Source: Thermothielavioides terrestris NRRL 8126
Lineage: Eukaryota; Ascomycota; Sordariomycetes; Sordariales; Chaetomiaceae
Direction: 5' to 3'
Assembly (NCBI RefSeq): GCF_000226115.1
Contig: NC_016457.1
Span: forward strand, 1,302,001 to 1,366,000
Length of the DNA: 64,000 nt
Position numbers and translations under genes: made by a program. Positions 55,901 to 64,000 of this stretch are shown in pieces. The notes under the pieces are model-generated. The model made no database searches. It worked only from the letters and a program-made list of their open reading frames with translations, and was not told the origin of the DNA. Position 1 is the stretch's first letter, and each line of letters begins with the position of its first letter.

Positions 55901-58696
55901 CCAAGGGGGAGGAGGTGGTGGGGAAGTTGGCGGAGGATTTGGTGAGTCCCCGGCACCACTTTACCGTCTGCTTTTCGGAGGAATTGTGGGTGATTGTGAG
56001 CGAGGTGCTAATACCGGGTTGCAGCTGGCCTTGCTCTGGGAGAACGACGAGGTCAAGGCGCTCATCATCGGCGCCCACGGCTTGTTGCCGATCTTGGAGA
56101 TCCTTGAGACTTGCACGCTGAAAAGCCGGCAGCATATGATTTTGCAGCTGCTCAAGATCGTCAACGCGGTAAGTCCTGGTCTGGTCACCTTTCCCCGTTT
56201 CGCGGGTGGTGCTGACGGAACAGATCATCCTGGACGATGTCGAGCTGCAAGAAAACCTCTGCTTCGTCGGCGGTATCCCGATCGTCACCAAGTTCGCTGC
56301 TCGGCAGTATTCCAACGAGATCCGGCTCGAGGCTGCTGCGTTTGTGCGGCAGATGTACCAGACGTCTACCTTGACGCTGCAGATGTTTGTCAGCGCCGGC
56401 GGTCTCAATGTCTTGGTCGAGTTCCTGGACGAGGACTACGAGACATCACAGGACCTGGTCCTGATCGGAGTCAACGGCATCTGGAATGTCTTTGAGCTCC
56501 AGGGGCCGACGCCTAAGAACGACTTTTGCAGGATATTCTCGCGGAGCAAGATCCTGGACCCCTTGGCTGCTATTCTGCACAAGGTCTTGGATGAGGATCG
56601 GGATGAGTTGTCGGAACTGGTCGAGGGTCGTATTGTCAACATCTTCTACCTCTTTTCGCAGGCGGAGCCTTATGTCAAAGAGGCGGTTGCTGAGCGCCAG
56701 GTTTTGAAGAGTAGGTCTCCCATCCACGACCTCATTTGAAGGCAGGCTGACTGACTGGGTTGCAGCGGTCCTCAAGGACCTCCGGCGGATGACCCCCTCG
56801 CACCAGATCACGATGCTCAAGTTCATCAAGAACATGTCCATGTGCTCAACGGTGCTCGACGCGCTGCACTCTGCCGACGCGATCGACTTCCTCATCGATG
56901 TCCTCAGCCATTCGATGAAGAAGGGGCAGAAGAACTTCCGCGAGATCTCGAATCAGGTGTTGAATACCATGTTCAACCTGTGCCGGCTCAGCAAGGAGCG
57001 TCAGGAGTACGCTGCGAGCAACGGCATCATACCGCTTCTGCTCAAGATAATGAGGACGGACCGGCCCCCGAAGGAGTTCGTGCTGCCCATCCTCTGCGAC
57101 ATGGCTCACTCGGGCAGCAAGGGGAGGAGATACCTGTGGCAGAACAACGGTCTGGACTTTTACGTGTCCCTTCTGGCGGACCAGTACTGGCAGGTGACAG
57201 CGCTCGATGCCATCTTCGTGTGGCTGCAGGAGGAGACCGCCAAGGTGGAGAGTCACCTCCTCGACGGGAACTTCACCGCGGCCATCATATCCTGCTTCAA
57301 CCCCACCAAGGCCAACGCCTTCGACCCGAACCTCCTCGAGCCGCTGCTAAAGCTCCTACGGTTGAGCCCGGCGACGGCGGCGTCGCTGGCCAAGGCGGAG
57401 ATGTACGCCGGGATCGCGCAGAAGCTGAGCCACAAGAAGGCCGTCGTCCGGCTCAACCTGCTGCGTCTAGTGCGCAACATCATGGATGGATGCGAGGCGA
57501 ACGGGTTGTCCATGTCGGCGCTTAGCGCTTCCAGCACCGGCCGACAGCTGCGCATGCTCTTCGACGACATCCAGACACTGGCGGATAAGGACCCGGCAGT
57601 TCTGGTGCGGAACCTGGCCTCGGAGCTGATTAGAAGCCACATCGACGTCGAACTGCAGCACGACGCCATGTCGCTCAGTGGACTCGGCCTCGGGGCCTCC
57701 GCCGGTCCCGGCTCCAGCGCCGGCTCCGGTCCGCGTTCCCGTTCCGGCCCGCGGCGCAACACCAGCTACACGCCGCCGGGGCTGCACCTCAGCATGTCCA
57801 TGCCGCCCACCCCGACGCAGGGCCACCGCCTGACGCAGTCCTCCTCGGCGTACATCGAGATCGCCGCGACCCCGAAGCGCTCGGCCGTCGGCCTCACCCA
57901 GGAACGCGACCCGGCCTTCTACCGACCGCGCAGCCGCGACGGCCTGCCCGTGACCAACATCCCCCGCCGTATCAGCGACACGCCGCCCGCTGGCCCCGCA
58001 AGCATCACCACCAACAGCACCACCGCCGCCAACACCAGCTCCTCCTCCTCCTCCTCTACCACAGCAACTACCCCGACCACCACCCCCGCCCCACCCTCCA
58101 AAAGCCGCCTGCCCCGCACATCAACGCAGTACGCCGCATCCCGCCCCAGCCTGATCAGCGCCGTCTCCGCGCCGCCGCCCCTCTCATCTGGCGGCGGCAC
58201 GCCGTCGGCAGGCAGGCGCGAGTCGCTCAGCGCGAGCAGCGTGCACGGCGGCGGCAGCGGCGGCAGCAACTACAAGGAGAATGTCCTCTACCATAACCAC
58301 CACCACAACAACTTCAACCACGTCCAGGGTCAGAGTCAGAGCCGGGCGGGTAGGATCCGCTCCGGCTCGTCGGTCACGGTGGCGAGCAACGCCTCCAGCG
58401 CGGCGGCTGGTGCGTCCGGCGGCGGCGGGGCCTCGCAGTACTCGGCTTCGCCGACGGGGGGCGTGTTCGCGGCGGGCGCGGGCGGGGCTGGGAGCGGCGG
58501 CTTGATGCCCCCTGCTGTCGTCGGCCCTTCCGCTTCTGCTGCTGGTGGTGGTGGTGGTAATGGGAAGGGGGGTTATGGATCCGCGGCCGGGAGTAGTAGT
58601 AGGGAGGTTAGCGACGGCAGTGGAGGCGGGAGCGGTGGGAAGCGGAGGAGCAGGGCGCCCAGCTCGAATTCCGGGTCGGAGGGGAGGTGGTCTTAG
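52914..58696 (+). CDS. sepH: Septation-initiation-network kinase SepH/Cdc7
   Basis: Ser/Thr kinase of the septation initiation network, orthologue of Aspergillus SepH and fission-yeast Cdc7, acting at spindle poles/septum. Eleven exons: 52914-53090, 53488-53622, 53685-53714, 53788-53852, 53911-54349, 54408-54750, 54817-55319, 55381-55941, 56025-56168, 56224-56710, 56766-58696; 1604 residues. Kinase landmarks: GKGAFGSVY (66-74), Lys88 in [16 protein letters not shown] (from 179), DFG (199-201), [10 protein letters not shown]. An acidic linker contains [19 protein letters not shown]. From about 752 a helical, Armadillo-like region runs through [20 protein letters not shown] and [20 protein letters not shown]. 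The tail (about 300 residues) is Ser/Gly/Thr-rich and disordered. Intron 1 is nearly 400 bases; exon 3 is only 30. The tail is longer than the family norm of about 1350 (from memory). Confidence 0.92.
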
Positions 58697-60044
58697 GAGG
58701 ACCGCGGTCCGGCTTTGGGCAGTCGGGGCGGAGCCGGCGGCGGTGGTGCTGCTGGTGATGGTGAGGTGTTTGGTGCTATACCTGCGCGCGTGGGTGGAAA
58801 CCGGGGCGGAGGTGCCGGTTATGGGAGGGGGGTGCGGCGGAGCGGGTTGGGTTGGGAATGGAGAAGGTGTTGATGATGCCTACCGGGTAGTAAACACCTG
58901 GGCCGGGTTGGTACCTTCTTACTTGTTTGTTGCGTGCCGGATGGTCGGCTGGGAAAGAGCTGGGCACTCGCGGTCTTTTGTACGGTTTAGCATTCTCTGG
59001 AGTCATGGCGGCGGTTCATTTTTCCTTTTTTTTTTCTTTCTTTCTCCCTCGCCGTCGGGCCCTTTTTTTATTCCCTCTCGCCGTCGAGCTGTTCACATTG
59101 CCCTTTTCTTTTCTGTTTTACGGACTCGGGGCCGGAGCGGTAACATAGAGGGATGGTCTGCGAGGAAATGGGCTCCCCAGGGAGGGAGGCGGCTTGTCGA
59201 CCGTGCAAATGGAAGGCCGAGCCGAGCTCGGATGTGAATAGATGCGAATACACATACCGTGTTGATCATCTGGGTGTGCGGTGATACGTTGTGGGCGTTG
59301 GTTTTTGCTGCATGTGTGGTCTTCCGGCTATCATCACGGTCTAAGTTGAGGAGTTCCAACCCCTGCTCTTCCAACCTGCATACTTATTCTGCCGTCCTAC
59401 GTGGCCTGAACTACCAAGAGGATATGGGGTACAGGCTCAACAGGAGTGATGATTGTCATGAGCTTCTTTCGTCAATGGATTCACCAAGTAGTATTGAGTT
59501 GCGAGCAAAGAATGAAAGCTTCAGCTTTAATTCGACGGTGTTTCAACCTGGAGCCTGCAGCATGGCGCCATTTCCAGAGATCAGGTCATCCGCGAAATTT
59601 TCTCAGCTACATTTTGTCGTCTGGCAGACAGCCTATGTATATATGCCCACAGCAATATCGCCTTGACGGCCCAGAAGCTGTCCATGTGTTCGCGGATAGT
59701 TCAGGAACTCGATCGCCCCCGTGTTGGTAGGACAGGCCGAACGAGTTGGTGCCTACCTGTGCGTGAGCCGTTCTCACCCAGGATACAAGGGCAACGTTCC
59801 ATCGTTGGCGCCCGATATATCCAACCCGACGGATTCTGCGACTGCCAGCGACGACATCGAGAGAAAGCTGACTGCAGGTGTTAAGCAGGCCTGCCGCTCT
59901 CCCCCTACTGCTTCCCGCTGCATTCCGCACCCGAGAAGATCTCACCATCCCTTCCCTCCCGCCAACCTCGACAGGCTCTATAAGATGGCTACAGCTCGGT
60001 CTACTACCAGAACATCGAGCTCGGCGACGCCCGGCGCAAATTCG
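58697..60044. other. Convergent intergenic region
   Basis: 3' UTRs of the kinase (+) and the F-box gene (minus) should both lie here. T-rich tract at 59020-59045. Frames at 59259-59666 and 59721-60230 (+) have no motifs. Confidence 0.5.
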
Positions 60045-61814
60045 TCAAGGCGCGGCCCAATAGCGATCGAACAGCCTCTTTGTCACCAAGGCACACCTCA
60101 ACTCCGCATCCGAATGTTTCCTCGCGGCTTCCTCCCACGCCTCCACGACTTCCTTCTCGAGGTCGAGGTGAGACAGCGGGCGGCCGCCGACGACCAGCCG
60201 GGGCGCATCCCCGCCACCAAGACGGGCTGAGCGCCGGCTGCTCGGAGCCGTCGTGTACGAGACCCTGAGCCAGCCTGCGTTCGTGGGAGGCGAGCCTATC
60301 ACGAAGCTCATGTGCCGAAGCGCGGGCATCCGGCCGGCAGCGCGCGCGGCGGCCAGAAGGAGCGGGCGGACCGCGTCCGGGTCGACCTCTTCGCGGAAAG
60401 CTCGATGGATCTCGTCGCCGGGGGCCACGTCACTGCTGTCCGACACGTCTGACTCGACCACGTGATCCGAGTCGTCGCCGAAGGAGTCCGTCCGGCGCCG
60501 GAAGCGCCATCTCCCCGACGGCGAGATGGCGCCCGGGTTGATGCCGTAGTACATCATGTTCGGCCAGTAGGGTGGAGATGGACTATCGCCGGCGTTTTCT
60601 CCGTGCTGTGGCTGCTGGTCGTCCAGCTCGGCAGATCCTGAAGGCCAGAAGATTTCGGGGCCGACGTCGGCCGTCAGGTGGAACTCGAAGAGGCGTTGAG
60701 AGAGCTTGTGCAGGGCGAGGCTGAGCTTGTCATGGTCATCCGGATCTGCCTCGTCCAGGATGCTAGGTCGTTCGAAGAAGTGGTCCTTTGGAGCCGGCCC
60801 GCCGTACAGGAGGTGAAACGATCGGAGCGTCGGGGGCAGTGCTTGCAAACTGTCGGCAAAATCTACGCACGCTCGCTTGTTGGTGAGCTGAGGCGTCCTG
60901 TGCGATGCGGGATTCTGAGAGACGCTCGGTGACCAAGTAAGATAGCGCCAAAGTAAACATGGCGGGAACAGAAATAGGTCCACCACAAAGAGGGGCGAAA
61001 AACGAGGCGTAAACTAACCTGCTCTCAACTTCTTCCTGAGTTCGACGTCCCTCTTCTCCTTGTCCCGAAGCACCCAGTACACCTGCTCCAAACCCGACAT
61101 TCTCGACGCCATGAGACAAAGCGCCCGCGGAGCAAAATGGCGATAATGCAGCAATGGACTATCGATGCGCTGGACTCCGAACCCCAAGATGCAATGCACC
61201 TCGGGCAGCGCCTCCGCTTCGCCCTCAGCCGATTGCCCAGGCGTTGCCAGCCTCAAGTCGAGATACGAGCTCTCGTAGCGCCTCTCGAAGAGGTCGCGGG
61301 GTGCCGTGGGCGAGACAGGACGCCTGCGATGCCTGCCCTCCCAGTCCTCCATATCGCTCTCGCAGCGCGCGGCCAGGGAGAGGTGGATCTTGGGGCGGTA
61401 GTCCTCGCCGGCGCCGGCGGCGGCCAGCAGGGCGAACAGCCTGCGGACGGCGTCGGTGAAGACGGCGTCGTTGGCGGCGCGCTCGGCGTCGTCCTCGACG
61501 CGGCGGCGCGCGGCCTCGTCGTACGGCGGCAGCAGCACGTCCAGGTAGATGGAGCGCACGAGGCGGCGGACGCGGTCGGGCGTCAGGGCGCGCGCGGCCA
61601 GCGGCGACGCCAGCCGCGCCGGCGTCAGCGTGATGTGCGCGAAGGTCAGCGCCTCGATGCGCGGCTGCCACCGCCGCGACACGGCCGCGTACGCGGCCAG
61701 CCCCGTCGTCCGGGGCGGCGCGGCGCCGGGGTTGCCGTGGTGGTGGTGGTTCGGCGGGTCCGCGGCCAGGTGGGTGATGATCATGGCGATGATCTCCTCG
61801 GGCAGGCGGTCCAT
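60045..61814 (-). CDS. F-box domain protein
   Basis: Substrate adaptor of SCF ubiquitin ligases, or a related protein. Minus-strand exons 61019-61814 and 60045-60862 give 537 residues. The N-terminus MDRLPEEIIAMIITHLAAD then AAYAAVSRRWQPRIEALTFAHITL is the F-box helix pair typical of ascomycetes. The central part has SYLDLRLATPG and MSGLEQVYWVLRDKEKRDVE. Exon 2 carries FADSLQALPPTLRSFHLLYG and FEFHLTADVGPEIFWPSG, and ends KRLFDRYWAAP. The intron (60863-61018) uses donor GTTAGT, phase 1. The acceptor is less sure: GCGTAG before ATTTTGCC gives LRA-DFADSL, while a site nine bases earlier would add three residues. The middle of exon 2 is acidic (DSFGDDSDHVVESDVSDSSD). Target unknown. Confidence 0.8.
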
Positions 61815-62480
61815 CTTGGCTCAACCTGCGCGGTCGGCCGAGGGGAGTTCGCGCTTTACTGTGTGTGGCGGGTGGGTTGGGGAGACTTCCATGCTTCAAT
61901 GGGAGGAAACGCGCTGAACGATGTTAAGTCCCAGCCAACACTCACTCACCCCTCTCCCCCCTTGATCAGCTCAGCCGCTGTGCGTGTGTGCGACGTCCGG
62001 GTTTCCCCGCGGCATTTCTCCAAGCATGACATGCTCCAGACGCATTGGTCTATAGTGTTGTACGTGTTTGACAACGGAAAACCACCTAGATTCACTCGTT
62101 ATCATAAGTTCCAGTATAGCAGGGGATTGCAACCTGCAATTGCAGTTCAGTGCTTGTTGTGGCTCAGTCATTGCAGTTAACAGTCTCCGGCACTGTGCAA
62201 ATGACTCGGCACACGGCCAAGGTGGCTGAGCACCTGATCGTCATCGGACCAGGCATCAGCCGATGCGTCCATCTCGGACTTCACCTCGGTGTCTGGCTCT
62301 TTTGCAAGTTCACCCTCCTTCGTGCTTGCCTTATGAGCATCTGTTAATTCAGCTCATCTGGCTCAAATCATTTGACCGCAATCTCATTGCTGTTGTTTTC
62401 TGCCTGTTTTACTCGGCGCCGTGTGCCATCTTATCTATCTGTCCGTGCTTTGAGTGGCTGGTGGTCGGGCGATTGCCATC
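61815..62480. other. Divergent promoter region
   Basis: Between the start codons of the F-box gene (minus) and the membrane-protein gene (plus). No named site recognised. Confidence 0.4.
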
Positions 62481-63392
62481 ATGACGCGAACCGTCGTGTA
62501 CGGCAGCGCGCTTGTCGCTGTGGTTGCGGGTTAGTTGTTTTGTCTTTCCGTTTGCATAGCTCTGTCCTCGTGTTCAAAGCCCGGTGCTGTTTTGATGGAA
62601 TACCCTGCCGAACTTGCGCTCTCTCAATGAGATGACCCCCTCAGTCACAGGAGATCAACCCGGGACACCATGAGCCCCATTTATACCCTGAATCCAACTC
62701 ACTCCCTGCCATTGAAGCTCCTCAACAAAGCACAGACTAACAAACCCCACCCAGCAACCGCCATGACCCTCACCGCAATCCTCTCCCCGCGCTGGGTCTC
62801 GTACACGGTCGCGGCCCCCGCGGGCGGCACCGTCACCGACACCATCGGGCTGCATCACCGCTGCGCCTCGTCGACGGGCCGCTGCTTGCCCTTCCCCGAC
62901 GAGGCGCGCTGCCAGGCCGGCGGCAGCGAGGGCCGCGCCTTCTGCTCCATGTGGCGCTCCGCCGGCTTCCTGATGAACTTGGCCGCCGTGGCCGAGCTGG
63001 CCACCGTCGTCGGCTTCCTCGCCGTCATGGCCGGCGGCAAGGTCAAGCGCCAGGGCGGGTGGAAGGTGCTCGGCGGCATGCTGGGGGCCGTCGCTGCGGC
63101 CGAGTTGGTTGCGATGGCTGTTGTGGTGAGTTGTTGTCTTTGTCTATTTCTGTTCCTGTTCTGTTACCTCACTCCGGTAGTGTTGAGAAGCGCGGCTGAC
63201 GGGATGAAGGCGTACCTCTTCGATCATAACGAGTTGTTTCTGGTGCCAGGGTACCGGCTGGACTCGTCATGGTACCTGTGCATGCTCAGCGCGGCCGTGG
63301 CGCTGCTGGCCGCCGCTGGACTGGCCATCTCGGCTTTTGTCTTGCCGCCGGAGGATGGATACCAGCTATTGAGCGATCCGAGCGGAGTCTAA
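62481..63392 (+). CDS. Four-helix fungal membrane protein
   Basis: Small integral membrane protein of a family common in ascomycetes and of unknown function, with a claudin/SUR7-like layout. Exons 62481-62529, 62755-63125 and 63210-63392 give 200 residues. The first exon codes MTRTVVYGSALVAVVA and joins by a phase-1 intron (donor GTTAGT, acceptor CCCAG) to ATAMTLTAILSPRWVSYTVA. This completes transmembrane helix 1, which a start at 62763 would truncate. A Cys-bearing extracellular loop (HHRCASSTGRCLPFPDEARC) leads to FCSMWRSAGFLMNLAAVAEL and further helices. Intron 2 (84 bases) is a multiple of three and free of stops; removing it gives AMAVV-AYLFDHNELF, while keeping it adds 28 mostly hydrophobic residues. 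The C-terminus is SAFVLPPEDGYQLLSD. Confidence 0.82.
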
Positions 63393-64000
63393 GGCCGTGT
63401 ACCGTTCGTCTCTGGTTTATGTTCTCGAGTTTGGCGGCACTGTCTCATCTTTCTGGTTTACGGTCGGCGTTGACAGGGTGAGGAACGTACTAAGTATCAA
63501 GCTGTAAATGCTCCAACTATTAATGTCGGTAGTTATCTTGCTCTCTTTACCTGGGCTTTTTTGCATCCTTCTCCATTGTCATTTGAGTCGCCGGTTCGCC
63601 CCGCGGTGACATTCCCCCCTGTGTTTGTCGTCGGACGAAGAAGGGGTCAGCCAGCCACATTGCTTCGTTGGGGACAAACGCCAGCCAGCGTCCGTCTTAT
63701 GCTACACACGAGACCGTCCGAACCTCCAATCAGAGACCCGATGCTTCGGCAGGATGACGCAACACTAGTATTCCGTATCTGAGCCAAGTTTGTCAGATGC
63801 AACCCGAGGCTGCTAACGATTGCCCAGACGCTCATTGCACACCGTCGAGGCCGAGTGCTCCTGCTATCACAGTATACTCTGTTGTCGCAGTTGAGCGAAT
63901 TAGGTAATACTAGTGTCCGCTGTCCTGTCTCGGGAAATCACCTTGTGGGTCTCTCGAGCTTTAGGGGCGGCCAATTGAGCAAGTCAGGCGCGCTTTGTGG
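63393..64000. other. 3' flank, no gene recognised
   Basis: Contains the 3' UTR of the membrane-protein gene. Only short overlapping frames follow. Confidence 0.5.

Noticed and set aside
59259..59666. Plus-strand frame of 135 codons after the kinase gene
   Set aside because: No motif or conserved start; lies in the expected 3' UTR interval between convergent genes.

Overview
This 64-kb window comes from the nuclear genome of a filamentous ascomycete, most likely a sordariomycete near the Chaetomiaceae/Sordariales (inferred from protein families and gene style; no search was run). Genes are GC-rich and cut by short GT-AG introns of about 50-230 bases with CTNAC/CTAAT-type branch sites. They are separated by long non-coding stretches holding AT-rich, mutated-looking repeats. 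I found 18 intact protein genes, two MDR/alcohol-dehydrogenase pseudogenes, a partial transposon-associated reading frame, two copies of one MITE-like element and several tandem or inverted repeats.

Layout. 3.5-6 kb: mitotic cyclin B. 7.9-10.1 kb: mitochondrial aspartate/glutamate carrier. 11-14 kb: a 2EXR/F-box-like protein (minus) and a cystinosin-type PQ-loop transporter. 14.4-15.9 kb: an MDR dehydrogenase broken by one in-frame TAG. 17.2-22.4 kb, all minus strand: an allantoate-type MFS permease, an ACC deaminase and a short-chain dehydrogenase, possibly a small nitrogen/ethylene-precursor catabolic group. 24.2-33.1 kb: an accessory, repeat-rich region with an alcohol-dehydrogenase relic, two inverted ~0.95-kb elements with TA target duplications, a degenerate telomere-like tract and a C2H2 zinc-finger gene. 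The second element sits 2 bases beyond the stop codon of a methyltransferase gene.

33.8-38 kb is nearly gene-free, with a 61-base T tract and a minisatellite. 38-41.5 kb: a cytochrome P450 followed by a SAM methyltransferase in the same direction. 42.2-43.4 kb: a large 20-bp minisatellite with an internal 267-bp exact duplication. 44-50.4 kb: an alpha/beta hydrolase, a DUF218 protein, dihydrofolate synthase and a divergently transcribed unknown protein. 52.9-58.7 kb: the septation-initiation-network kinase SepH/Cdc7 (11 exons). 60-63.4 kb: an F-box protein and a four-helix membrane protein.

Housekeeping functions dominate the two ends: mitotic entry (cyclin B), septation (SepH), malate-aspartate shuttle (carrier) and folate synthesis. 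The middle is accessory and repeat-rich. I did not find a clear new multi-gene system. The best leads are the ACC-deaminase group, the near-palindrome modules at 16.5-17 kb, the inverted-repeat hairpin at 23 kb and the MITE family carrying tRNA-like promoter boxes.
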